A stretch of DNA of 64,000 bases from Clonostachys chloroleuca (lineage: Eukaryota; Ascomycota; Sordariomycetes; Hypocreales; Bionectriaceae), in contig JBANAY010000003.1 in NCBI GenBank assembly GCA_037952775.1, forward strand, positions 21,018,001-21,082,000, given 5' to 3'. The notes under the pieces were generated by a model, which saw only the letters and a program-made list of their open reading frames with translations, made no database searches and was not told where the DNA came from. Shown here piece after piece: positions 9,999 through 23,304 of the stretch (within the stretch, counting starts at the first letter, position 1; every line of letters starts with the position of its first letter). A program made the translations under genes and the position numbers.

Positions 9999-12900
9999 TT
10001 CTTTAAGGATGGAGACTGGGGCTGAGTGCTAGCCAAAAGATGACCACCTGGCTCACGAAACGCTAAAGAATGAAAGTGCAAAGGAGGGAGGGCAACGTGG
10101 TGCGCACGATACATTGTTTGCTAGACATATGGCTCGGATAGTTTTACAGCTAGCTAATACGAAAAGCAATAAGGATACTTATTCATCTGGACAGGTACTC
10201 AATGCTCACATCAGCCGAGTGGCCATTTACAACCAGCCATATCCATTACTACTCACAATTTAATGGCAGACTATATATATAGATGTAAACAAGGATCAGG
10301 TGGAGGAAACAGCAGGCCACGGCCTCGAAAATCTGACCCCGCATCCAGTCTCGATCCTAGCTACGCTGATAGCCCAAAGTAGGGTATACTGACTGCTATG
10401 CTATACGCGCGTCTTACGGGTAGTGAGGTGAGGCGTGCTGACTGCGATGGCAGAGACTATTCGCGGCCAGAGGATTAGTTGAGAATGAAGGCACAATACC
10501 CAATGGATTCCCGGGGGTTTGGTATAGATGATGCATGAAGGATGAGCTTTGGGGGTTAGTGTGAAGGTTGGATGTGGAGGCCTGGGTAGCTATTCTTGGG
10601 CTCAGCAACTCTACTTGCTCGCCAGAGTCGCAATCAGCGCTCGAATTCCCCAACCGAGCCATACGTAAAGTCCACAGAAACAGCGGTCGCTGCTAGCCAG
10701 AGACATGCTACAGGCGAGGCTAGCCTTCAAACTTACTTTCGGCCCCCCTCAAAAACAGTGAGCGCTTGTGGGAGATGAGATAAGCGCTGGCACTGGGCCG
10801 CTCGACAAGCAGCCCACATGGCTGGCAAAATAGCAACAGACAGGCATCGCCATGACACGGGGCAGCAACGGTCAAGGCGAGCGGCTATGTACGTACGCAC
10901 GACAGGGCTACGCCCCCCAACGGTCGGCCCTGCATGCGCACGCAAAAGTATCGTGACCTCGAGGAGGTATGTCGTGCATACAAACATGGCGAGTTTGAGG
11001 TGGCCGGCGCGCAGCACTAACGGGCCAGAGCGGCTATGCCAGTGAAGCGCGGGCCAATTGACGCGGTGGGATTGGTCCCTCAACCCCAGTACTTGCATCT
11101 CGGTAGACGCTTTTTGCTTTTTCCTGCTCCTTCGGAGGATTTATCTCAGCATTACTAGCAGCACCGCCATCTAGGCGCTGCAGTAGAGCACCGGTGGGCC
11201 GTTACACTGGGAGCCGCGAGGGCACGGGACGGGGTCAGGGGGTGGGCGTTTCTATTGTTTGTTGTTTATTGTGCGGTGTTGTTTGTTTGATATCCAGCGC
11301 TTCGTGGAGGGAGGATGGCCGCCCGTGTCGCAAGGGGATGTAAACCGTGCGTCGAGAACAGCCAAAGAAGGAGAGATGAGAGACAAGAAGGAGCGCGGCA
11401 CGGGATGGAGGAAACAGGAGGTACGTAGGTGGCATGGACGTGCGTGTATGGTGTTTCAGAGCATCAATGGAAATCGACCATCGCCATCACCCACCACATG
11501 GCAATCCATCCATTTCAGATGCGCAGCACGGAGTCCAACTGACCGACAGGCACTACGTACAGATTCGCAACGGCCATGACTCTAAAAGTCAACCTGGTCG
11601 CAACGATGACGAACGGGCTCCGCCTTCTCCTCATTCAAGGGTCCGTGCAAAACGGTCATGGCGAGACGCTCGTCCACTTGACACGCAAGGGTTCGCTCAG
11701 ACACTGCCTACCTCGGGCTGTATGTCTCGGCCTGGTTCATACTGTATGTATGGCACACGTTTGTTGGCCCGTCTTTTTTTAACCACCCGACGTAGCTTGA
11801 CTCACTCTGCCACTCGGCTGGCTCGGAGTGGCTGGCTGGCGAGGGCGAACCAAGCGCATGCGTAACCCACGCAGGCAACGGTCTTGTTCAGCCAGTCAAG
11901 CGTCTGGTGGCGAATACCTGGACCGCTAGGCAAGGGTGCAGAGAGGATCTGCCGACCCTTCGTTCAGCACAGCAGATCGGATCGGGAGTTTATCAGGCAG
12001 TGGCCATGGTTGGATGAAATCATGGCAGGATTTGGATGGAGCCTGGAGGAAGCACTGGCCGAATGTTCCAGGTCGAGACCGAACAATGAGGCGTGGGGCG
12101 CGGGGAGCAGGGAGGCAAATGGAGGAGGATTTGCTGCTCCCGTGGACACGGCAGCTACGGCCGCATTCCCATTAACTCGCCGTTGGGGATGACCAGTCAC
12201 GAGAGTACCTTGTTTTTTTTTTTCGCCTGCCAGCAGGTTGCTGAGTATGACTGGTAATTCTTGCGTGTATGACTATCATCGCAGGGCGACCTCGCTTGCC
12301 CCATGTGGCATGATATGATGCTCGCCGTGGCAACGTCAGGCCAGGCCGGGACAGGCTACGCTTCTTCCCACTCGTCGGCCTGAGCACAGTAGGCATACGG
12401 GCTCTGCATCCGCCGCTCCCTCATCTCCGTGTGTGGGGGATGCGCATAAATCACACTCAGATGGCGTTCCAAGGGGCGTTCTGCCAGGCGAACCGCTATC
12501 ACACATGCACTTATTAGCTAGCTGACTGAGAGCATGAATGTGACTGCACGCACATGGCCAAGGCGGCCCTGATATTACTTAAGTGTGAACCGAATACGAT
12601 TGTCTGGCTGCCATCATCCAAGACAATATGCATCTGGTCCTCTACACGGAGACTATTGCCCAAGATGGTGAGCCCGCCCTATGGTCACAACCGGTCGATA
12701 GACTTACATGCGGTCAGACAACCGGATCGCGTTACAAGACACGATGCATGGCAGATGTACCATGCCAAATGGACGTGGGATCAAGAACCATGCGTAGACC
12801 CAGCGTGCCGTAGCATCAGGAGAATTTATCCTATTGCTCCTTACCAGCGACTCAGCGAGAGTCGATGGGCATCTAGATTCTGGATATGCATATATGAATA

Positions 12901-15900
12901 CTACCTTGAATTAGTCGTCCACACCTATTAGAGGTAGTGTGACCAGAACCATCCGGTTAGTCATCATATATTGAATGTCGTACTGGGACAAAAGGTCGCA
13001 GTCATCCATGTTACAGGTGAGGGCGCTTCTGGCTTGCCAATTATATCACCGCATCAATCTACCCGAGAAGGCACTTCAGCATAGACATCCATGGCTGCGA
13101 TTGCTTCCTTTGGTGATGCGCGCGCACGCGCCGCAAAATGATCGATGAAGCGAGATCCTCATTTCCCACGGGGTCACATTGCCCGTTGTAATCCTACTGA
13201 TAGTGTGTGGGATAAACACACCGCACACCACTATGTCAGTGCATAACCACTGCATGGCTGGAATGGGCTTGTCCGAAACACCAGGTGTGCCATGTGTCTA
13301 GTTCATCTGTCGATAAATTCTCTGTTCAAGTCGAGACATAACGGTGAGTGTGGGAAGACGTAAAGGAGGGCCGGGGAGGCTGGAAGAAGCACCCTGGGCC
13401 GCGTGTGAGTGGCCAGAGGCACGAGGAAGGTGATCATCACTGGCTGAGGATGGAGGAGGTCCTTCGGCGGGCACCGCGCATCCCATTGGCCGTGGTTGAC
13501 GTTGATGATGCACGCTGCACGGACAGCGGGATCCAGAGCACGAGCATCGAATCACCAGCCAAAGCCGCCCTCCTTCCAGGCCCAGTTCGAGAAGGCGGGA
13601 GGAGTAGGCTCATCGCTAGGTAATCCAGATGTTATGCCCTACCTTGGAGGTATGGGGTGCACCCGCCACCGTGTATGATTTCTCGATTTCGATGAGGCGA
13701 GATGGGATGTGTGAGACTAGCCCTGCCTTGGCCTGCCTGTCCGGTTGGTCAAGAGTGAGATGCTATCACAACCAGTCCCATGTCATTTAATCTCTGTTCA
13801 CGAGCAAGCCGAGCTAGGCTGGCGATCAAACTTGGGAGGAGATTGAGGATAGCAAGGGCCAAGGATGGTCGTTGCTTGATGAGTGGGAACGGTAGTGCCC
13901 AGCGCTTCTCCATAAACACCCAAGTGAGAGCGCCGCTGCCGCAATAGTTTCAGGAGCATGCTGGGCTGGAACTCAAACTACCTCGTGCTAGCCCAGATGA
14001 TTACCTGCTGCTCTCCTCCGTGCTCCAAAGTGCCATGGGAGACGCGTGTGGGTGGAGCCTGGACTGGTGCACCAATAAAACACCCATGGAGAGTCTACGA
14101 GAACCTGCGACCGACTATCGAACGCTAGCTGAAGGTCCCCCATCCGTGCCTCATCGATCAGAGCTTCCCATCGCAGGGATCGGCTGACATGACGTCGTCC
14201 ACTGGTTTGATTGCTCTGGGCCAGAGTGGGCCTCTCCAATTTGCAGCGTCTCGGCGGGAGATCAGTGGCAGTCTCATACGTGGTTGACCGTTGATACCAA
14301 TGAATGAATGCTTACATGCAACAATGACCCAGCATCACAGAGACAGATCAGCAATACGATACAACACACAAAAAAAGTACACTCGGCGCGTACGCACATT
14401 AGAAATGTTATTCATGTGCCATTCAGTCATCCGTGACTCACTCTTACCACCAATACACAGCCATATTATGCATGTTTCACAGCTAGTGCTATATAGAAGG
14501 GCCTCTAGGGTAGTAGGCTGGCAGCGCCGAACACGACGTAGCATTGGGACGGAAGACGGTGGACTGTTGACAACGTCTAGCTACCGGCTGGACCCTTGTG
14601 CTGCAACACTTCCAGCTGCATCATGAACCAATCCCATGCTGGCTCAGATGTGCCCGCTACCTCACTGCGCTACTCTAGGCGGCACATAGGGCAAGCACAA
14701 AGGTGCGCCGGCTCGAATGCTAGCGGTAATGGCCGGGCAATTTGCTGAACCAGGCTAGTTCGGTTGCAGTAAGCTTCTGGGCGAAGCGCACTCGGTACGG
14801 AGCGCCAGGGTGCCCGCCAGGACACGCCGTTGGCTGGTCGCCCTGCGCTGGAGTGCAGTGAAGCGCAGCGCTGTGCAGGTATACCCAGTTGAAGGTTGCA
14901 GGCTGCAGGTTGCAGGGGGCCGGCCAGCAGTGATGCGACCCAAAGTGCAGGCAGTCAGGAGACTGGTTGCCTGAGGCAGCCAGAGGCCCCGCCCGCACCG
15001 TGGTCCACCTTCACATCCACACTCTTGCATCATGTTTCTTGAAGGCCTGGCAGATCTGTACGCCGGATGTGAGCGTGAGATTTACCCTGGCAGACCGCCT
15101 TTCCCCCAAAGTCAATGCGTTCCTTTCGCCCTGGCGATGAAACATGTCTCCCTCTCAGGCGTCGCAGGGTGGCCTGGTCTATTGAGGGAACGGCCTGCGA
15201 CGGAGTGATGTGATACCTGACAGACCTGCTGGGAAGGTCTCAGACCAAAGCCGATCTAAAATGGGAAGGACCCTGATCCCGACCCAAGGTGGGCAGGAAG
15301 CCAGGCGAGAGCAGAGATACCTGCTTGACGGGTGCTTGCTCTCGTGTGTTGGATGTGAATGTACGTATGATAGGGCGAGCGAGGGGGTTGCGGCATGCTG
15401 CATCACTATCATCACGCTACCTCACGGACATGGACTACACTGACACAACACTGGCCGTAAGCTGGGCAGTCGGCCGAGGACAGGTCTGGCGGCATCCAGC
15501 AGCCAACTCACTCGATAAAATTCAAGATGAGCAAGTGATCGGCCCTCTCTGCCTGCCATGGGTTGTCGATTGGACGCCGTCTCACTGCGTTGACTGCATG
15601 GTGCATCCCTCGCAGCCTCACTCTTTTCGCAACCGTTCGTCGGAACCATGTTGCACTTTGCCCAGGGCGGCGTTGAGGCCTGTGAGTGGTCGAGGTTACT
15701 GGGTCCCCGACCACCTGGCAGGGATTCGATCGATAAACAGCGACAGACCTTGAAAGCACATACCACCCAATATTATTGTGCAGTATGGAGTGACGAAAAG
15801 TGCTGGGGCCGTGGTGCCAATCACACGACACAGACGAGCTGCAGCCCTCTCTTTTAGGATGTCTTGGTCGGCAGCCGACGAGGCGAGGACCCTGCAAGTG

Positions 15901-18528
15901 CAGATGACTGACCACGTTGGAGCTGCTGAGTGGGAGAGCGAGGCACCATGGCACCGCCATCATGAGCAGCCCTCAACTGGCCAACGAATAGCAGTACGGG
16001 CGCTGTGGGTTGCCGATGCTGCTTTGATCCTAAGCTGGTTCTTGGTGCATAGCTCGAAACTCGGCCATTCCCTCTGGCTCGCGTATCATTTCGATTACAC
16101 CTTGCCGCCGTCCCTACCCCAAACACACCAGCGAAATCTTAGATGGTCATTCACGCAACCATTCCGGCCGAGCCGGCGTGGCAGATCGATATCACACCCA
16201 CAACTGAGGCGAGTCTTCTCATTCGGCATGCTGTGTCGACGGGCTAAAACTCTGTTTGCTGGTGGATCCTCGTGCTTGGCTCATGCCCAATGTAATGTAA
16301 TGCACGCTAATGGCTGTCATAACCCGCAAAATGCTGCATAATTCCAGCCACCCAGGTGCGTCAGCCGTCGAGTGGCGACGGAATGAGAAGCTCTGGAGGG
16401 CGGCCTAGGCCTGTTGTGTTTCAGAGGCACAGCACCCAATCCAGTAGTGCGACTGAGTTATGCACATTTTGCAAAGTACGGAATGCACCGCATCGATACT
16501 GTGGCCCTACAGTGGCCATGGGCGGGGATCTGCACGCTGCTCGCCTGGAGAACAAGTGGTTGCTGCATCGGCGGATGCCACTCGTCGACCCTTTGGGCAC
16601 AGTGTGCAGCACTTGTTTATGCAGGCGACAGGTCTGTAGGCGACAGCGACCTCAGCAGTGCCATGTATCCCTCCAATCATCAAATCGAGTCGCCCGCACA
16701 TGTACGTGAGTGGGAAGGCGGTGGGTGATCCATCAACAATGGTGGCTCCAGCTCATACGTTCCCATGCATTCCGACGCACGAGAGGATAGAGGAATAACA
16801 AACAACGCCAGCGGGCTGCCACAGGAAGCCAATGACGCTGGGTCACAGTCCAACGGGCGCTACGAGAAAGAATTCCAGATCCTACACGAAGATTCTGGAG
16901 CAAAGTCTATGTACGTATGTACCCACATGTGGGACGGTTCAACTTACTTGTAATTACGGCAGGAACATGGACACAATGGGCAAACATGAAGACATGCCTG
17001 GTGAGAATGAGGCTGGAGGATCTCATCATTTCGTCCGCCTGCCTAATAAGTGAGACTGCACATTGTATCAAGTTGAGGCGGCAGCCACAGGGTCTAACAG
17101 TCGTTCGACAGGCAGTGAGAAAAGAAAGCAAAAACGGCCCGGGCAGGCAAGGGAATGATCCAACCCAAAAAAAAAATAAAAAAATCTAGTCGCAATCACG
17201 AGGCCCCTCCCCCTTCACGCACTGCCCAACACGATAGGTTGATGGCCCACCCATGCCGTCGCCGTGCTTAGCATCCCATCGCCCCATGTCTTGGAGATCG
17301 TCCACCGTCGACACCGTGAGTGGGCGAAGCAGGATGGGAAGAGGCTTGGCTGGCGCCAAAACCTGATGCTGGCCCTGTCCAAGGAGATGATAGCGGCAGC
17401 TGTGGTGCAGCAAGCATCAGCAACAGACATGGCTAGCAGCTACTAGTCAGAGGCAGGACAGCAGAGATGGAGGACTAAGATAGGCTGGACCATTTACGGG
17501 CTGGCTGGTCCATCCACAAGCGGAGACGGTGACACACAACACTCCCCATGCGCGGGCACACACACTCACACGCATACAGCGAACCACTTTACTGCTATTT
17601 TATGTGTCAGACAATCCCTGCTCGGTTCTCGTATGGCGCCGCGTTACTGCCAGGGTGTCCTGGCTGCTAGTCTCCAGCCAGGCAGCCCATCCATGTCCCC
17701 ACCGCGACGGCTGCCGTCAAGAATAGCTGCGTTGCCAGCGACCCGCTTTGGGAGCCAAGACATCGCCCCATGTCCTATTAATCTTAGCCTCTTCGGCGCT
17801 AGACTCGAGGGGGTGGTATAATAATCACCCTGGGTGGGCCCCCCTGAGGGTGTGGAGAGGATGGATGCCTCCACGCAATTCCAGGCGGAAGTGCGACGGT
17901 CTGTGTCGGTACGAGGTGCTTGTAGGCATATTGATGTGCAGGGATTGGTCAAAAGAGCCAGCTTGCCATCCGCCTCGCTCTTTTGTTGGCCAGTGGCTTT
18001 CAGCGTCTTTTATCTAGTCCCGCCGCCCACCTCGCCATCCAGCGTATACTATCTATTGCTACGACCTCTACTATCTGCAACCACCTTTCACGACACTCCT
18101 TCATACTCTATCTCAACTTGAGCAATCCCAAGGCCTCTCTCCTCTTCCAAGGCCTTTTACTCTCTGGCGACTCTGGACTCTTACCCCCAGGACCAACGCT
18201 CTTCCATCGCCTCAGTTACTTTTATACCGTGGCGACCTTCAGCACAACTGCCTCCATGACCCGTTGACTCGGTGTTGAGGACTTCCAGTTTGCGACCCGG
18301 GATTAAACCCCGTTCAGTCGACTTCCTACCGGAGCTGCGCCCCGTTGGTATCTGGATTGACCCTGACTTCAAACAAACTCACCCTTCCATTCGCAGATTT
18401 ATTTGCTCTTGTATTTCAATTGTCTTGCCTTTAATTGCGCCCGAGTTTCCTGTTTGCGGTTGGCCCATATTACTCAAGGATTATCACGACCCGTTTTAAG
18501 GATCCGCCCTCAACCCAAGTAAAGGACC
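9999..18528. other. 8.5-kb gene desert upstream of the Ran1-like kinase
   Basis: No protein family, tRNA, rRNA or transposon could be recognised over 8.5 kb. The base composition is not AT-rich, so this does not look like a mutated repeat block. Frames are short and overlap on several strands; the tidiest ATG-led one is 82 codons on the minus strand (10414-10662), Ser/Pro/His-rich and without family resemblance. Small simple runs are present (A-rich at 17166-17184, CA-rich near 17557-17580). The last 500 bases are the pyrimidine-rich leader of the kinase. Part of the interval could be a long promoter or a non-coding transcript; nothing in the sequence proves either. Confidence 0.6.
18000..18528 (+). 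promoter_or_regulatory. pyrimidine-rich leader of the Ran1-like kinase with one tiny uORF
   Basis: The stretch before the kinase ATG is strongly C/T-rich on the plus strand, as in fungal core promoters and 5' leaders. I find a single upstream ATG, at 18256, which opens a three-codon frame (ATG ACC CGT TGA, 18256-18267). The rest of the leader down to the start codon lacks ATG. The transcription start cannot be placed from sequence alone. Confidence 0.45.
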
Positions 18529-20096
18529 ATGCATCATCATGCCGCCTTCGGCTACCCTACACCACCCGCATCGCCGGGCTACGACAACCAAAAGGGCCAC
18601 ATCCAGCAACAACCCTATGTGAGGCCCATCCGATATGTTCCCATGGCCCCCGAGGACAGGTTAGGCATGCTGCTGGAAGGAAAGCTCCATCTCACCAACA
18701 TTTTAGGCACTGGCGCTTACGGTGTTGTATACACAGCTGTGGATATCAACACCGGAGTTCGCTATGCTGTCAAGTGTTTGAGCAAGTTCAATGCCGATGG
18801 AACCCCTTTGGAACGTCGCCAAGTAGCCTACCAGCAACGAGAGATTCGTCTTCACTATCTCGCGTCAGCTCACTCAAACGTAGTGTCGATGCACAAGATT
18901 GTGGATGACGCCGCATGCATCTACGTTATCCTGGAGTACTGCCCGGAGGGCGACCTGTTTCTCAACATTACTGAGCGTGGCCAGTACGTCGGCAACGACG
19001 AACTTGCCAAGAAGGTCTTCCTCCAGATCCTGGATGCCGTGGAACACTGTCACAACCTTGGAATCTACCACCGGGATCTCAAGCCGGAGAACATCCTGGT
19101 TACGGATGGTGGTGACACCGTCAAGCTGGCCGACTTTGGATTGGCCACATCAGAAGACCGATCAGAAGATTACGGCTGCGGTTCAACCTTCTACATGAGT
19201 CCAGGTATTTACTTACATACTTCCCCTCCCTCCGGCAATCCTCCCCACCGCCGTTGCCAACCTTTACTAACATGGCTACAGAGTGCTTGGACCCATCAGC
19301 CAGGAGGCCCTACTACATGTGTGCCCCAAACGATGTTTGGAGTCTGGGCGTGGTGCTTACCAATCTGACTTGCGGGCGAAACCCTTGGAAGCAGGCTTCT
19401 TACCAAGATTCGACCTACCGGGCGTTCACTCGCTCCCAGGAGTTCCTCAAGACCATCCTCCCTGTGACGGATGACTTGAACAACATCCTGGGCTGCATCT
19501 TTAACCCCAACCCCGAGAACCGGATCACGCTCCCAGAACTCCGGGAAAGGATCAAGGCTTGCCCCAAGTTGACTGTTTCCCCCACGGCTACTGTCATCGC
19601 CCCTCCATCACCCCCTGCTACCCCCGAACATCTCATCACTCAATACGTTACTCCTCCCGAGGATGCCATCGTTGATGACTACGCCAATGGCTCACCACTG
19701 TCTCCCGTCTCGACCTTTTCTGATGAAGGCTCATTGACATCCAGCGGATCGACCATTGACGACCTCGATGAGGACTTCATCCGGGAACAAAGAGGCGTCT
19801 CACCTGACTGTGCGCCATACACCTACGAACCGGAAGCCGCCAAGGATCTCCCGGTCTACCTAGGTCAGGAATTTGTTCCCCAGCACTACACTGGGCCCAT
19901 CATGCCTATCCCACAACAGGCACAGCCCATTCACTGCCCGCAACCCATCCACATTCAGGCGCCATGCGCCCCTCCCAAGACATACTGCCCTCTTTGGGAC
20001 GTTGTCAAATACGTTCAACAGGTGCCACTGGTACAACACTCTGGCGTCTTTCATCATCAGGTGCCCGTCATGCCCTCCTTCCAGGGCTGCTTCTGA
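18529..20096 (+). CDS. Ran1/Pat1-, Sks1/Vhs1-like serine/threonine protein kinase
   Basis: Exons 18529-19204 and 19282-20096 (77-bp intron, GTATTT...TACTAAC...CAG, phase 1) give about 496 residues. The kinase domain begins near residue 50: GTGAYGVVY glycine loop, YAVKCLSKF lysine, YHRDLKPENILV catalytic loop, DFGLATSEDRSEDYGCGS activation segment, then MSPECLDP spanning the splice, and NDVWSLGVVLTNLTCGRNPW. This pattern, with the GCGS activation segment, is that of the Ran1/Pat1 kinases of fission yeast and Sks1/Vhs1/Ksp1 of budding yeast, which repress meiosis or respond to nutrients. The C-terminal 200 residues are Pro/Thr/Ser-rich and probably disordered, ending with Gln/Pro/His-rich sequence. 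An 8.5-kb gene-free region lies upstream. The orthology within the subfamily is not resolved. Confidence 0.9.
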
Positions 20097-23000
20097 TCAC
20101 AATGCCATAGCAACCACCACCATGTGCCTTGATGGCAGGCTACTCTTTGCACATAGCACGTTTTAATGCTTTCATTCCCGACCCCGTGGATACTTGCAGA
20201 TCGATCGAGAATTGACATTTTCGATGCACACGACCTTTCTGCTTCGACTTGCAAATTTTATTTCATATCAATCAAACGCTACACTATGACCGGCCCTGGG
20301 ATACCCTTTTGGACCACTGGAGTTTTTCATTCTTTGAAATGACCCATTACAATCTTTTGAGATTTTCATTATTATTATTATTATTATTTTGAGCGAGAAG
20401 TTCTCTCAACGAGGAGAAAAAAATTCAATCAATGCACCGAGGGATTTGTCTTGATATTACGAAGCGAGCATTGAAAAACGGCGCAAAAGAGGTGGATTGC
20501 TGAGTTTCCGCTTTGGATACGACACGGACTTTTTATGATGTGAAAAGATAAGCCAATTTCAAAAAACATACTTAATTATTTGCCGAAAGGTTTAGGAGTT
20601 GGATTTTTCAGGTGTTTGCTTCTGCCCCAATAGAGGGGAGACAGGCAGGGAAAGTCTTTGTCGAACACGCTCACCCTTATGATACTGGGGAGTGGTTTTT
20701 TTCACCTTCTGTCAATTTGTGCTTCAAATTTACTGTTTGGGGTGACAGAATGGAAGCCATTGTTTTTTTTTTGGGTGAAATACGGGAATCACTGTAGCTT
20801 TTTCTCTTTCCTTTTCGAAGCAAAAAACTTCAACAAGAGATTAGACATTGACGGGCTCGGGTGCCCAAAGCTAGGATGAAGCGCAAGGACGACAGTCTTT
20901 CGCAGCTAAAATGAGACTCAAAGAGCATTGGTCCTCACTTGGAGGACCACACCTAACAAACTTTTTTGTCCACTGCTATGTGATTGACGTGATATGATCT
21001 GACCGGAGGGAGTGAACATGCCTCTCTCGTCTCCCCTCTGGCGGACACAGACAAAGACGGTGACGACGCATCACGGACCCCTTCACTCGGGCCTCCACAC
21101 ACACCTTTTCCCCCAATGGGCCGTAATATTCGATGGCTTGTATAAGGGAACGCCAGTGAGGGGCTTCCGGGCTTCCCCATCACCCACGACTCATGTCCAC
21201 GACGATGATTGGGGCAATAAGTGAGGGGTTGCTTTGCTGATTGCATGCGCAGGATAAGCAATCCGGCGCCGCTTGCGCTGATCCTACTGACACCAAGCTG
21301 GCCGTGCAGCCAGCCATTCGCCTTTGGCGGTGCCGGCGTGATGCGGTGGCATAGTGGTCGAATCAGCATACGGAGTCTATGGGCTTGCATTTCCCTTGCC
21401 GTCTGGCTTGAGGAGCGGTGAAGGGCTCAGTGGAGGGACAACAATAACCCTCGCAATTGTTCATGCATGCGACATGTACGATTCTGCTTCAAGCCCGGCG
21501 GGGGCGGCGACGGCGGCGGCGATTGTGACGACGGAGACACAGCTCAATGGATTCCTATTGTTGTATGCAGCTAGACTCATCCATACACACATACACCGTC
21601 TCACACTGGGGCCCGCGCCTCCTAGGAAAGCTCATGCAGGCTGCGACACTTGGGGGCTTGGACTAGCGAGGATGGTATCACCGTCATCCTCACGCCTTCC
21701 CCCTCACCGGGGGTTCACAAGTGCTGCAGAAGTGCGACGACCGGTAAAAGTCAGAATTCAATCGAGAGCGGCCTGGCTGAACGAATGGCTGCTCAGCTCC
21801 AGCCCAGCCCCTCTCCCCCATCCCACCACCTTCATCCTTGCTCGCTTACCGTAGAGTGCACTAACCTAGCACCCGTGGGAAGCTGCGAGCATCTCCCCGA
21901 GAACTAAGGCGCCCCGTAGTGACATGGCCTTTGCTAGAATGGGTAGCGGGTGACCTTTGTAGCTGGGTTGGGTGAGCAGCAGCGTGTGAAGCATGCCCGC
22001 TAGATTGGTAATGGCCATGTGAGAGAGAGGCATCCCCCAAAGCTACTGCTAGCGGTGGCTTCAGGAGTCTCGGAAGCCAAACAGCCAACCCCCCTCCCCC
22101 GGACCCTAGATGAGGTCCAACCAGACGCGGCCAGCTACATTTTAGATATGGTGACTACGTCGATGGCTAAACTCTATGCTGCAGCTGCTAGGCCCTGATT
22201 CATCAGCATGAAGCTAGAGTTGAGGGTTGTCTTCTCCAACTGACCTTCCTGCAACCTATTTAGATAAGAGACACAATCGGCCGGCTCCGTTCCGTGGGCG
22301 GAAACGAATAAACTCTGCTGAGGATTCCAGCGAGGACGGCGTTAACTCCAACCCTGCGGAACCGACTACGGCGAATGTCTTGCGTTCTCGTGGCTCACAA
22401 TTAGAGTTCTGAACTATGAACGGGAACGGCGTTACTTGCAAGACATGCACCTTGGAACTTACTCGTAGCCGTGAAACTTGGAGGGTTCGTCACAATTCCT
22501 CTCTTGTTCTTTTGTGGCTAAACTAGCACAATCAATATGTGCTTCTGGCTTTCGTCTGAATCTTCGATTTTGGAACACACGCCCCCCTCCTTATCGGACT
22601 TAAGGTAGGTTGGAAAAGATATGTGATGATTGATAGACCCTTCGCTTCGCCGACTTACAAACGTACTATCCAAACTCAATTCAATGATTCTCGTTTGCGC
22701 AATCTCCGGAGGCGCCCCGAGACTTGTGTTTGGTCCCAGACCGGCCCGAGGCAATCACCAAGCAGGTCTCATCGGAGCCGGCCGATCAGGACAATGGCAT
22801 GACACGAGTCTCCGGGACATGCGATGTCACTGTGGCGTGTCTAAGTCAGAGAGATAGGCATGTGACTATATGTCTGAATCAAGAATTTTGACTGATTCAG
22901 CGGACGTAGCACGGGATTTGTTTTGTTTGCCTGGGGACTGGATCTCGCGTTGGCTATAGACTTCTGTTTAATTATGTAGGGGATAGTTGTGAACACTGCC

Positions 23001-23304
23001 CATTCCTATGCCATTTTTGGTCGACAGTGAAACACGTATTTGGACTGAAAAGTGATAAAGGAATGATGGAGGCAGGAGGGCCTTTTGTTTTATCTGAAAT
23101 ACCTTGCCTTCCGACATATTATTCTACGAGGCTGGTTCATGATGCATCGCTTTCCATTCTATGTTCCTCTATATATAAATTCATATGGGCAGTTACATTG
23201 ATCAAATGGTTCCCCTGATGCTCTATGCGATAGTCCTATCCTATTGTAGACTCCTCGCTCCGATTAAAACCGTGTGATCTTGATGTCCTTGCGTATCTGG
23301 TATT
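20097..23304. other. gene-free interval downstream of the Ran1-like kinase
   Basis: The first 800 bases are AT-rich and are probably the kinase 3' UTR and flank, including an ATT microsatellite. From about 21000 to 22100 composition is balanced and no frame looks coding. From 22500 onward A+T rises again. I recognise no gene, RNA or repeat family here. Confidence 0.5.
20368..20390. repeat. ATT trinucleotide microsatellite
   Basis: About seven ATT units in tandem, lying roughly 270 bp past the kinase stop codon, within its probable 3' UTR. Confidence 0.9.

Noticed and set aside
10414..10662. An 82-codon ATG-led frame in the gene desert
   Set aside because: Low-complexity Ser/Pro/His composition without resemblance to any family; length is expected by chance in 8.5 kb.
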